From: Alkaliphilus metalliredigens QYMF
Lineage (GTDB): Bacteria > Bacillota > Clostridia > Peptostreptococcales > Natronincolaceae
Length of the DNA: 64,000 nt
Reading direction: 5' to 3'
NCBI RefSeq assembly: GCF_000016985.1
Contig: NC_009633.1
Coordinates: 1,426,001-1,490,000 of the forward strand
The notes below the pieces were generated by a model. The model ran no database searches. It was not told the origin of the DNA and saw only the letters and a program-made list of their open reading frames with translations. Positions 44,980 through 53,230 of the stretch are shown in pieces. The position numbers and the translations under genes were made by a program. The stretch's first letter is position 1. Each line of letters begins with the position of its first letter.

Positions 44980-47037
44980 TCAGAGACCCTGTGTCATTTT
45001 TGACAAGTGTCCCGACTTTTGAACCCATTCTCTCAATTCTATTTCTTTTTGTTTATCTAATTGAATATTCCAAGGCCAACCTGGAGCGAATTTTTTTGCC
45101 TCTAAAATACCATGTTTAATCCAGTAATAGACGACACCAGGTGCGACATTGAATTGTTCGGCTACATCTTTTACAGATAACCCTTGCTGTTGCATAGAAA
45201 GCCTTTTTATCTTGTGTGAATATCGAATCCACTTGATGGAATCGACTGTAAACAATTTTCCTTCTGGTGTATGGTGGCCGGATTCGTTGAAGTAATCTGC
45301 AATTTGACTGTCAGTCATTGTATCAGATAATTTTCGGACCTGTTCTACCGTTTCTGACGTGTGTTTGCGAGCCATTGATTTCGGCAGAGGTTTTGTAGCA
45401 TTAATTTCTTCATGAGATTGATTTCTCCATCGTAGACCCAGCCGAATATCAGATTGTCTTGTTTCTGCAAATATAGTGATATCTTCAAGGAGCATCCGCA
45501 ATATACGCTTTCGATCTTTAGCTGTAGTAGTAGCTGCATACCAAATACGAGGCAATTCTTTTGCCAAAGAAAGAATTTGAGCTTTATCTTCTTCAGTAGG
45601 TTGCCAACTTTGACGAGATTTGTATTGTGCATATTGCTCTTGAATTTGCGCTAACTCTGTAAGTTTTTCGTTCCATCGAGCTTCGAGGCTGCGTGCAACT
45701 AAACGATTTTCAGGCTCTACCTGCTGGTACTGGCGTTCTGCACGGTTAGCTTCATACTTTGCACGTTCCAAAGACAAAGACCATCCTTTATCGGCATCAT
45801 CTTCTCCTTTTAACAGTTTATCCGTGACTTTAAGGGCAAGGTCCAATTCTGCTGGTTGAATGATTTGCATAAGCCTGGTTGTGACAACTTGATCGATTAT
45901 TGTAGCTGGAACTGTGGTGCATGTAGCTCGAAGACCATGCTCCCACCTTCCTTTACATTCATATACAGGATAAATACCACCATTGCCCGTATAGCGAACA
46001 GTCATGCGCCGGCCACATTTCCCACACAGCACCACACCCTGAAGTAGAGCAGTACCTTCTCGAGCTGGACCACTTCGCTCAAGATTGGTACGATTATTCT
46101 GCAGCTGTTTGAGATTTTTTTCGTAGTTTTCCCATGTAATATAGGCCGGATGATGATCAGGGATAAGGACTTCCCATTGTTCCATAGGTAGACGAATGGT
46201 ATGGTGGATAAATAACCCCTGAGGATCTACACTCTTCTGATCATGATAGCGCCCATATACATAAGCTCCAGCATAGCTTGGATTATACAAAATTCCGAGA
46301 ACTCGGCTGTGGGTAAGAGTTCCCCAAACAAGTTTCCCAGCCCATGCGCCTCCATAAGCTCGTTTAGGAAAACGAAGCGTGTTTTTAGCAAAAAACTTGA
46401 CGACACCATAAGCACTGCCACTGGCTTGAAAAGCGTGGAAGACATTGCGCACAGCAATTTGGACCTCTTCGTCAGGATCTAGAGCTGTTTGACCATCAAT
46501 ATCGTAGACATAACCTACAGGTAGCGGAAAACGCAGTGTACCCTTTTTAGCTTTATTCTTCTTCCCACCGAGCATGCGGGAACGAAGAAAATGCAGTTCA
46601 GCTTCACTCATTGTCCCTTTGAATCCAAGAATGAGACGGTCGTTAAAATCGCTAAGATCATAGATGCCGTCTTCATCCACTACAATTGTGTTGAATAGCG
46701 CACAGAGTTCCAAAAGCCTCAGGAGATCTGCACAAGAGCGTGCTAGTCGGGAAATCTCGAGACCAAAAATGGCTCCAACTTGACCCAAAGAGACTTGTGC
46801 GACGAGTTGCTGAAATCCCTGTCGAAGGGATCGCCCCGAACCTGAAATTCCAAGGTCTTCGTCGATGATCTGAATTTGTTCCTGGGTCCACCCAAGGTTT
46901 AAAGCTTTCTCCTGAAGTGCATATTGGCGTTGGGTGCTCTCTTGATTGTAACGAACTTGGGTCAAAGTTGATTGTCGGATATAAACAATCGCCATTCGAT
47001 TCAAGTGTTCTGCTCTCACTTTCGATGTTGATATCAT
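44980..47037 (-). CDS. Large serine recombinase
   Basis: A 685-residue protein behind AAGGAGGAAC. The N-terminal resolvase domain has the catalytic S23 in IVYIRQST and the GLEISRLARSCADLLRLLEL segment. A recombinase domain follows (GYVYDIDGQTALDPDEEV), then a zinc ribbon with CGKCGRRM and C...C in YECKGRW...TC, then a coiled coil. The C-terminal extension contains helix-turn-helix-like stretches (DSQIADYFNESGHHTPEG, SVKDVAEQFNVAPGVVYYW). It presumably excises and integrates the element. Intact. Confidence 0.93.
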   Translation of the reverse strand: MISTSKVRAEHLNRMAIVYIRQSTLTQVRYNQESTQRQYALQEKALNLGWTQEQIQIIDEDLGISGSGRSLRQGFQQLVAQVSLGQVGAIFGLEISRLARSCADLLRLLELCALFNTIVVDEDGIYDLSDFNDRLILGFKGTMSEAELHFLRSRMLGGKKNKAKKGTLRFPLPVGYVYDIDGQTALDPDEEVQIAVRNVFHAFQASGSAYGVVKFFAKNTLRFPKRAYGGAWAGKLVWGTLTHSRVLGILYNPSYAGAYVYGRYHDQKSVDPQGLFIHHTIRLPMEQWEVLIPDHHPAYITWENYEKNLKQLQNNRTNLERSGPAREGTALLQGVVLCGKCGRRMTVRYTGNGGIYPVYECKGRWEHGLRATCTTVPATIIDQVVTTRLMQIIQPAELDLALKVTDKLLKGEDDADKGWSLSLERAKYEANRAERQYQQVEPENRLVARSLEARWNEKLTELAQIQEQYAQYKSRQSWQPTEEDKAQILSLAKELPRIWYAATTTAKDRKRILRMLLEDITIFAETRQSDIRLGLRWRNQSHEEINATKPLPKSMARKHTSETVEQVRKLSDTMTDSQIADYFNESGHHTPEGKLFTVDSIKWIRYSHKIKRLSMQQQGLSVKDVAEQFNVAPGVVYYWIKHGILEAKKFAPGWPWNIQLDKQKEIELREWVQKSGHLSKMTQGL

Positions 47038-47167
47038 TATGTTCTTGTTCCTCCTTATGCATTGCAGCCAGACAAGAACGAACTAAATTTGCAACAATAG
47101 TAACAAGTTCGTCTGCCCTACAAACATCATTCCCTACTAAAGCTATTAATGTTGAACTAGACATCAT
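46673..47167 (-). CDS. Small ORF overlapping the recombinase start
   Basis: The ATG at 47167 follows AGAAAGG. The first 44 codons outside the recombinase gene (SSSTLIALVGNDVCRADELV...) look genuine. The frame stays open for about 365 bp inside the recombinase gene, where the composition is probably not coding. The true 3' end is unclear; a small accessory protein of the element is likely, possibly frameshifted. Confidence 0.35.
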   Translation of the reverse strand: MMSSSTLIALVGNDVCRADELVTIVANLVRSCLAAMHKEEQEHNDINIESESRTLESNGDCLYPTINFDPSSLQSREHPTPICTSGESFKPWVDPGTNSDHRRRPWNFRFGAIPSTGISATRRTSLFGSSWSHFWSRDFPTSTLLCRSPEAFGTLCAIQHNCSG

Positions 47168-47295
47168 AAGCATCCTTTCTACAAATCACAGTATTTATTG
47201 AGGACAACGAGTGTAGTATTTGTGACGTACCCTCTTTGAACTCTAAGGTGGAAGTATTTTCAATTCATTAATAGCATTAGTAGCCATAGTAAGAT

Positions 47296-47613
47296 TTATT
47301 CCTCTTGCTTAGATTTGTCAAAAAGATTTACGGATACTTCTAAGCTTTGAAGAAGTTGAGCTAATTCTTTTAGGGTGAATGCATCAAAATGAGTCATGTG
47401 AGAATCCAGCTTGTGTATTTGCCGATCCGTCCAAGACTCAGGGACACATATGACACCAGAATCCGTACGCAAAGAATATCTTTGCAAACCGTTGAATTTT
47501 TTTACTTCAAGGATGTCATAATTTTGTCCACATAAAGGATGAAATGGATGAGTAATTGTAAGACTTCCTAAAAGGGGATTGAGTTTTTGTGTAATTCGTG
47601 CTGACCCTGCCAA
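47296..47613 (-). CDS. DUF5372-family protein of the serine recombinase element
   Basis: About 105 residues with TITHPFHPLCGQNYDILEVK and YSLRTDSGVICVPESWTDRQ, typical of DUF5372 proteins that accompany recombinase genes. The frame is open beyond the element into the intron gene; the first usable start inside the element is TTG at 47613, right at its edge, with no visible ribosome binding site. Function unknown. Confidence 0.65.
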   Translation of the reverse strand: MAGSARITQKLNPLLGSLTITHPFHPLCGQNYDILEVKKFNGLQRYSLRTDSGVICVPESWTDRQIHKLDSHMTHFDAFTLKELAQLLQSLEVSVNLFDKSKQEE

Positions 47614-47615
47614 AT

Positions 47616-48731
47616 ATGAAAGACAGGGCAATGCAGGCACTACAGCTGGTGGCATTAGAACCAGTTGCAGAAACGACTGCCGATCGAATATCTTTTGGTT
47701 TTCGTCGGTACAGAAGTCCAGTGGAAGCACGAGAGTATGGATTTAGAATACTCAGTTGGAAGCGTTCCCCGCAGTGGATATTAGAAGGTGACATAAAAAG
47801 TTGCTTTGATAAAATCAGCCATACATGGATGATGGAAAATATTCCAACTGATAAAAGAATACTGAAAGAATTCATGAAGTGTGGATATGTATATGATAGG
47901 CAATTATTTCCTACTAATGAAGGTTCGCCACAGGGTGGAGTGATTTCACCAACATATGCGAATATGACGCTGGATGGAATGGAACCGATGATACTAGCCA
48001 AATATTGGGCGAATAAAAAGGGGATCATTAATGTAAGGCATAATAGTCAAAAAGTGCACGTAGTGCGCTTTGCGGACGACTTTGTAGTAACGGCAAACAG
48101 TAAAGAAGTACTTGAAGACATCAAAGATATGATTATAGAATTTCTAGGACAAAGAGGGCTAGAACTCTCAGTGGAAAAGACGTTTATAACACATATTAAT
48201 GATGGATTCGACTTCTTAGGTTGGAACTTTCGTAAGTTTAACGGAAAATTAATTATAAAACCATCGAGTAAATCCATCAATAAAGTGACCCAAACCATTA
48301 GTGAGTTAATCCACAATAGCAGAACTGTTCAACAGGAGCAACTAATATATAGGATTAATGAAGTTACAAGAGGCTGGGCTAACTATCACCACTCAGTATG
48401 TTCAAAAAAAGCATTTGCACTCATGGACCATAGGATATGGGAAATGTTATGGAAATGGGCGAAGAGAAGACATCCGAATAAAAATAAGCACTGGATTAAA
48501 GACAAATACTGGAAAGAACATAAAGGTAGGCAATGGTGCTTTAGAACTAAGGAAAATATACTCTTTCTAATGAGCGATATGCCTATTGTCAGAATCAATC
48601 AGATAGCACTGAATAAAAATCCATTCTTAGATAGGGACTACTTTGAACAACGTGCCAAGAAGAATAGATATAATCGGAAAAAAGCCATTTGCTCCAATCG
48701 AGCTGCACAAATTGAATATTATGTGTTATAG
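47616..48731 (+). pseudogene. ltrA: Group II intron reverse transcriptase, C-terminal part
   Basis: About 371 codons: MKDRAMQALQLVALEPVAET (RT-2), SQGGVISPTYAN-like RT-4, catalytic FADD (VRFADDFVVT, where most have YADD), and the maturase X domain (RGWANYHHSVCSKKAF, RRHPNKNKHWIKDKYW). After a short basic end it stops without the zinc-finger HNH endonuclease seen in many relatives. It is separated from its N-terminal part by the serine recombinase element. Confidence 0.88.
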
Positions 48732-48812
48732 ATACGTGAGCGGAATGCGGTGAAAGTCGCACGTTCCGTTCTTAGGGGAGGGGTAGACCGTAAGGAATAC
48801 TCCTTACCCGAC

Positions 48813-49057
48813 ACTTTGGGGTTGGGAGAGCCAACTACATGGGGAAGGGGTTGACAGGGATATGTACTTCGCAAAGGAAACATTAGCCGGACATGTAGGG
48901 CTGGATAAACTAATGCAAACCTCACTGCGAGGAATAGGGCAGAAGGCAAGGAAAATTTGCCGGATTACGGAACTGAATATTTCTGAAGAGCCCGGTGCGT
49001 CGGGTAACCGGCGTGTCTACCGTGACTAGGAAATAGTGATATCGGGGATGGTGTTTG
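48813..49057. other. Unassigned structured-looking sequence after the intron
   Basis: About 245 bp with GC-richer, hairpin-prone composition (for example GAGCCCGGTGCGTCGGGT near 48980) that resembles intron debris. I see no gene. It may be the remainder of a second intron or of a disrupted attC-like site. Confidence 0.35.
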
Positions 49058-49101
49058 GGGTCTATTAAAAAGACTGTCAGGCATGATTGCTGAATTATGT
49101 G
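49058..49101 (+). other. attC-like site, 3' half only
   Basis: TTTGGGGTCTATTAAAAAG matches the 3' half of attC-like site 3 (TTTGGGGTCTATTTAAAAG). It ends in GAATTATGTGAAG, close to the cassette start GTTATGTGAAA at 43957. The 5' half is missing. Confidence 0.5.
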
Positions 49102-49150
49102 AAGTAAGGATTATTTATTTAATCCTCAGTTGTTAGGAGGAGAACATCGT

Positions 49151-49789
49151 ATGAGCAAAAAAGACAAAGAAGAAAGTCTTTCCATTAGTACTATTGTAGA
49201 TGCCGACAGACAATGGCAAATAGTATTGGATGCCTGCAAAAGACAGGCAGTGCCAAAAGAGTGTAATTATACCGGTGAAGAAATCAAGACTTATCTAATT
49301 GAAACTTATGGTGCGAAAGAGATAGAACCAACGGCAGGGCAAAGATTAATGCTAAAGGTAAATGTTCTGTCAAATTTTTATCCGGAGGTACTGCAGAAGT
49401 ACATGGACTATTTAGATGCCGCACGGCAAGAATTGGACGAAACCTATGGGCTAAGATACGCTGTTTTGCGGATTCCCTGCACTAAAACCTCTGCGATTTA
49501 TTATCTCGCTCGTAAAGAAGAACAGAAAAAGCATGAGAAAAAGGAAAGTGGTTTTTTTGCAAGATTTGGTAAGGAACAGAGCACAAACCTTAATGCGGGA
49601 GAGCCAGAGATGCAGGTGGAAATTGAACTTTCAACTGGATATATGACTTTGGAAAACGGCTGTGATATGCTGAAGAACGAGATTATACTTTGGCAGGGAA
49701 TAACAAAGGAAGAAATCGAAAAATGTACACCTCGTTTTATGGCATTTGCTGCTGCATTGCGAGATACAGGAAGACTGAGTTTTGAATAA
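49151..49789 (+). CDS. Cassette 3: hypothetical protein
   Basis: A 212-residue protein from the ATG at 49151 behind TTAGGAGGAG. It is soluble and charged (IVDADRQWQIVLDACKRQAV, FARFGKEQSTNLNAGEPEMQ). I do not recognise the family. It is a single gene between the attC-like half site at 49058 and site 3. Confidence 0.6.
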   Translation: MSKKDKEESLSISTIVDADRQWQIVLDACKRQAVPKECNYTGEEIKTYLIETYGAKEIEPTAGQRLMLKVNVLSNFYPEVLQKYMDYLDAARQELDETYGLRYAVLRIPCTKTSAIYYLARKEEQKKHEKKESGFFARFGKEQSTNLNAGEPEMQVEIELSTGYMTLENGCDMLKNEIILWQGITKEEIEKCTPRFMAFAAALRDTGRLSFE

Positions 49790-49863
49790 TTACACCAAAT
49801 GAGCATTATCCTTGATTAGATATAAAGGTATAGCACATTATTATTTAAAGACGTCACTACTCC

Positions 49864-49996
49864 CTATAGCAATGCATTTGCATAAAGGTGCTGGAAGCAT
49901 GTTTTTCGGGCAGGTTCAGCACCACACCTTCTCACTGGGAGGGAAGCTCCGCTATAGAGTATTCCTTTGGGGTCTATTTAAAAGGCAAGGTGATAC
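49864..49996 (+). other. attC-like site 3
   Basis: Inverse core CTATAGC (49864-49870) and a degenerate core GTGATAC (49990-49996). GGTGCTGG pairs with TCAGCACC inside. Nearly the same GACGTCACTACTCCCTATA sequence precedes sites 3 and 4, suggesting one was copied from the other. Confidence 0.65.
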
Positions 49997-50035
49997 ACAA
50001 TAGTAGAATATTGCGAATCTAGAGGGGGATTATAG

Positions 50036-50500
50036 ATGAATGATTTTGAATTCATAAGTGGAAGCAGAGAATTAATTGATTTAGTACAACCACTATGGGA
50101 GAAATTGAATAAGCATCACGAAATTAATTCAGACTTTTTTTCTGATAAGTTTAAAAACCTTAAATTTGAAGTTAGGAAAGATAAGTTTATTAAAGATAAT
50201 GATTTAGAGATTAAAATAGATTTAATTAAAGATACGGAGAAAGGACTTCATATTGCTTATTGTATCAGCACAATAAGCAAAGACTTAATCGGAGAAATTG
50301 ACTCTATTTTTGTTGAGAAAGAATATCGTAAATATGGGTTAGGGGACAAATTAATGAACAGAGCATTAGAATGGTTAAATAGCAAGCAAGTAAAAATAAA
50401 AATAATCGGAGTCGCAGAAGGTAACCAGAATGCGTTAGAATTTTATAAAAGGTATGGCTTTTACAAAAGAAGAGTAATCTTAGAGCAGATAAATGAATAA
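50036..50500 (+). CDS. Cassette 4: GNAT-family N-acetyltransferase
   Basis: A 154-residue protein behind AGAGGGGGA. The acetyl-CoA motif is IFVEKEYRKYGLGDKLMNRA, and the C-terminal VAEGNQNALEFYKRYGFYKR is typical of GNAT enzymes. Substrate unknown. Confidence 0.85.
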   Translation: MNDFEFISGSRELIDLVQPLWEKLNKHHEINSDFFSDKFKNLKFEVRKDKFIKDNDLEIKIDLIKDTEKGLHIAYCISTISKDLIGEIDSIFVEKEYRKYGLGDKLMNRALEWLNSKQVKIKIIGVAEGNQNALEFYKRYGFYKRRVILEQINE

Positions 50501-50538
50501 ATTTTAATTCATAATTTTTTGAAAGACGTCACTACTCC

Positions 50539-50684
50539 CTATAACATAAACATTTGCATAAAGGTGCTGGAAGCACGTGTCAAGGGAGAGGTCAGCACCA
50601 CACCTTCTCACTGAGTGCAAGCTCCGCCAAGAGGTACTCCTTTGGGGTCCAGCTCAAAGGCTTCGGCAATGCGAAACGTTATAA
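50539..50684 (+). other. attC-like site 4
   Basis: Inverse core CTATAAC (50539-50545) and core GTTATAA (50678-50684), with the conserved block GTCAGCACCACACCTTCTCA at 50591. The core-proximal GAAACGTTA is shared with site 1. Confidence 0.75.
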
Positions 50685-50798
50685 GAAAGGCGATATCGGG
50701 GTTGTTTATTAGGGTCTTGTCTGATGAAAAATAAGATGTTGTATAGTTGTCGCAAGATACCAAGTTGAAAAAGTTAACATTATATGGGGGGGAGATTG

Positions 50799-51410
50799 AT
50801 GAATTTTGACATTGAAGCTGTTAACTGGGATAGTGAAAAAAGAATAAAGAGAGCCGAAATAATTGCTGATGAAATAATAAAGTCGATTGAAATAAAGGAA
50901 CAATATATTGCCATGGAATTTGGCTGTGGAACAGGTCTTATAAGTTTCAATTTATACGATGAATTTAAGCATGTAGTGCTTGTAGATACATCAAAGGGTA
51001 TGGTAGATATTTTAAATGAAAAAATTCAAGAAGCTAAAATAAAGAACATGACACCTTTGCAGAGGGAGATTAACGATGAAGTAGTATTTACTAATAAATT
51101 TGATGTTATATATACTTCAATGGCATTACATCACGTTGTTGATGTAGAAACGACATTAAAAAGTTTATACAAATTTATGAATAACAATGGGTATTTATGT
51201 ATTGTTGAGCTAACTGAAGACGATGGAAGTTTTCACAAACTAGAGGAGAATTTCAACGGACATAATGGTTTTAACCAAAATGAATTAAAAAAAATGTTAG
51301 GAAAGATTGGTTTCAAAGATGTTAAGACAAATATTTTCTATAATGATAATAAAATCATTGGTGATTTAAAAATTAATTATTCTTTGTTTATTATGGTTGC
51401 TAGAAAATAG
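50799..51410 (+). CDS. Cassette 5: class I SAM-dependent methyltransferase
   Basis: A 203-residue protein; ATG at 50799 behind GGGGGGGAGA. The SAM loop is AMEFGCGTGLISFNL (motif I) and VVLVDTSKGMVDIL (motif II), followed by FDVIYTSMALHHVVDVE. The substrate cannot be predicted. Confidence 0.85.
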   Translation: MNFDIEAVNWDSEKRIKRAEIIADEIIKSIEIKEQYIAMEFGCGTGLISFNLYDEFKHVVLVDTSKGMVDILNEKIQEAKIKNMTPLQREINDEVVFTNKFDVIYTSMALHHVVDVETTLKSLYKFMNNNGYLCIVELTEDDGSFHKLEENFNGHNGFNQNELKKMLGKIGFKDVKTNIFYNDNKIIGDLKINYSLFIMVARK

Positions 51411-51473
51411 TATTACTAAAGTATATTTAACTGCTTTGTTGAAGGGTTATAAGGGAAACCATGTCGCCACTTC

Positions 51474-51602
51474 TTATAATAATGCACTCAAGTTTACTTT
51501 GCCTGTTTTGGGTTAGCTCTTCGAAGAAGCAAAGCACATTTCTCAGCCTAAGATAAGAGCTACCTAAGGCTGAGAAACGTCTTGAGTGCGGAGACGTTCT
51601 AC
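51474..51602 (+). other. attC-like site 5
   Basis: TTATAAT (51474-51480) and core GTTCTAC (51596-51602). AATGCACTCAAG pairs with CTTGAGTGC. The inverse arm GTCGCCACTTCTTATAAT complements the start of cassette 5 (GTTATAAGAAAGGCGAT at 50678) with three mismatches. Confidence 0.75.
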
Positions 51603-51684
51603 GACATATCGTGCAAATGCCGCGCCGTCCTAGTGCGGATGAAAAAACAAAAGTTACAAAGAAAGAAGCGAAAGAGGGAATAAA

Positions 51685-52203
51685 ATGAATGCGTTTTTGA
51701 CAGTGATACCAATTATTCTTATTAGGTATGGTCTTTTAAATGTGATAAACAAAGAATCACTTAAACGTGCAAGTTTATTTGCTCCGTTAGTTGGAAGAGA
51801 AAAGGTAGCATTCTGGGTTTATCAAATTACAACCACCATTATCTTACTATATTTATTACTACTTAAGATCAAAACTGACTCTGAGTGGTTTTACATAGGT
51901 CTGATAGTATATAGTATAGGACTGATTTTATATGCTGTATCTACAGTAAATTATGCTAAGCCTAAAATGAACGGAATAAATTTAAATGGGTTATATCAAG
52001 TGTCACGCAACCCTATGTATGTTGCATATTTTATATATTTCTTAGGATGTGTATTTTTGACTCGTTCAGGGGTATTGCTTGCGTTATTAATAAGTTTTCA
52101 AATATCAGTACACTGGATTATTCTTTCAGAAGAAAGGTGGTGTATTAGGGAATTCGGAGAAGAATATATAAAATATATGAATAAAGTGAGACGTTATATT
52201 TGA
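51685..52203 (+). CDS. Cassette 6: isoprenylcysteine methyltransferase-family membrane protein
   Basis: A 172-residue protein behind AAGAGGGAA with about four or five membrane helices. The C-terminal VSRNPMYVAYFIYFLG and SEERWCIREFGEEYIKYMNK form the SAM-binding signature of the ICMT/phospholipid methyltransferase family. Bacterial members methylate unknown lipids or small molecules. Confidence 0.82.
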   Translation: MNAFLTVIPIILIRYGLLNVINKESLKRASLFAPLVGREKVAFWVYQITTTIILLYLLLLKIKTDSEWFYIGLIVYSIGLILYAVSTVNYAKPKMNGINLNGLYQVSRNPMYVAYFIYFLGCVFLTRSGVLLALLISFQISVHWIILSEERWCIREFGEEYIKYMNKVRRYI

Positions 52204-52301
52204 TAGTTATGATATAACTCAATTATTCAAGCGATAGTAATAATTTTTATATTATGACTAGAAGTTTTCGGGTAATATTTGGGGTGGAAAGGGTGATTAA
52301 A

Positions 52302-53021
52302 ATGGGTTTAACCGAGCGGATAAAAGAATTGGCACTTCAGGAAGGCGTTACTTATTTTGGCGTTGCGGATTTATCAAAAGCGAAGCAAGCCATTCTTAGT
52401 CAAGGTGGTTCGGAGATTGCGAGTTTTCCATATTCTATTTCTTTAGGTATTTCGTTAATTAATCATATTGTTGATCAATTACCAAGAAGGTCTGAACGAT
52501 CTGCAGCACTTAACTATAGGTACCATGCTTATGATGTAATTAATCAACGATTAGACATGGTTGCATCAACAGTGAGTGGTTTCATACAGCAACAGGGGTA
52601 TACTGTACTTGCTGTGCCAGCATCAAAACAAATTGATGACGAAGGAATTTGTGCCGCTTTTTCCCATAAGATGGGAGCAAGTCTATCGGGACTGGGGTGG
52701 ATAGGTAAGAGTTGCTTATTAATTACGCCTGATAGTGGACCTCGAGTAAGGTGGGTATCAATTTTAACGGATGCTCCAATTGAGCCAACAGGACAACTTA
52801 TAGAAGAGCAATGTGGCGATTGTTCGGCTTGCGTAGATGTATGTCCAATGAAAGCATTTACTGGTAAACCATTTCACGAAGAAGAGCCTCGAGAAGTAAG
52901 ATATGACGCTAGAAAGTGTGAAAAATATTTTGAAAAAATGAAGGCAAAAGGCCAGATAGGCGTTTGTGGAATGTGTTTATATGTTTGCCCATATGGGATG
53001 AAATCGGAAACTGGCATTTAA
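52302..53021 (+). CDS. Cassette 6 or 7: QueG-like 4Fe-4S protein
   Basis: A 239-residue protein from the ATG at 52302 (GGAAAGGGTG upstream). The C-terminal double-cluster domain has CGDCSACVDVCPMKAF and CGMCLYVCPYG. The N-terminal part resembles epoxyqueuosine reductase-like proteins, but it is shorter than true QueG (about 310-380 residues) and lacks the cobalamin-dependent extensions, so the queuosine role is doubtful. No full attC-like site separates it from the previous gene, so the two may share a cassette. Confidence 0.75.
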   Translation: MGLTERIKELALQEGVTYFGVADLSKAKQAILSQGGSEIASFPYSISLGISLINHIVDQLPRRSERSAALNYRYHAYDVINQRLDMVASTVSGFIQQQGYTVLAVPASKQIDDEGICAAFSHKMGASLSGLGWIGKSCLLITPDSGPRVRWVSILTDAPIEPTGQLIEEQCGDCSACVDVCPMKAFTGKPFHEEEPREVRYDARKCEKYFEKMKAKGQIGVCGMCLYVCPYGMKSETGI

Positions 53022-53036
53022 GAGATTTGCTAGAAC

Positions 53037-53043
53037 GTTAGTG
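53037..53043 (+). other. attC-like core GTTAGTG
   Basis: AGAACGTTAGTG 15 bp after the QueG-like stop has the core form GTTRRRY-like seen at the other junctions. The upstream arm is not clear. Confidence 0.4.
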
Positions 53044-53150
53044 CGCCAAGCAAAGCTTGGCATCTCTTGCAGGGTGTGAGTCCCTGTCAGGTAAGGTCTA
53101 ACCAACCACCTGTATCAAGTGTTGCGTTGATACTGGCGCTTCTAGCGTGA
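53041..53150 (+). mobile_element. Group II intron 5' fragment or other structured RNA
   Basis: Begins GTGCGCCAAGC directly after GTTA and folds into consecutive hairpins (GCCAAGC/GCTTGGC, CAGGG/CCCTG, AGGT/ACCT, TATCAA/TTGATA) closed by GTGCGCCA with TGGCGC. The start and GGGTGTGAGTCCC are like group II domain I. No reverse transcriptase or domain V follows. Confidence 0.5.
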
Positions 53151-53230
53151 CTGTGACATACTAGTTTTTAGTATTGGATAATTTTGTTAAGAAAGAGATT
53201 TATTATTTTTGATGAAAGAGGTAAGAAGGT

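Larger units (their letters stand above)
44926..47615 (-). mobile_element. Large serine recombinase element inside the intron ORF
   Basis: About 2.7 kb separate the two halves of the reverse transcriptase gene, whose codons continue across it (Thr | Met). It encodes on the minus strand a DUF5372 protein, a small ORF and a 685-residue serine recombinase. No terminal inverted repeats are seen, as expected for serine-recombinase elements. Ends are exact to within a few bases only. Confidence 0.8.
43968..48812 (+). mobile_element. Group II intron, interrupted
   Basis: It starts with the GUGCG-type boundary GTGCGACC (43968), carries about 570 nt of structured domain I-IV sequence and a reverse transcriptase gene. 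It ends with a domain V (48737-48772, AGCGGAATGCGGTGAAAGTC... pairing to GTTCCGTTC) and domain VI ending CCCGAC at 48812. Without the inserted serine-recombinase element it would be about 2.15 kb. The 3' boundary is set by pattern and may shift by a few bases. Confidence 0.8.

Noticed and set aside
48813-49057. Non-coding RNA gene after the intron
   Set aside because: Hairpin-prone but without promoter or terminator, and next to intron and attC remnants; debris is more likely.
52302-53021. True QueG epoxyqueuosine reductase
   Set aside because: It has the Fe-S domain but is only 239 residues and lies outside any queuosine gene context.
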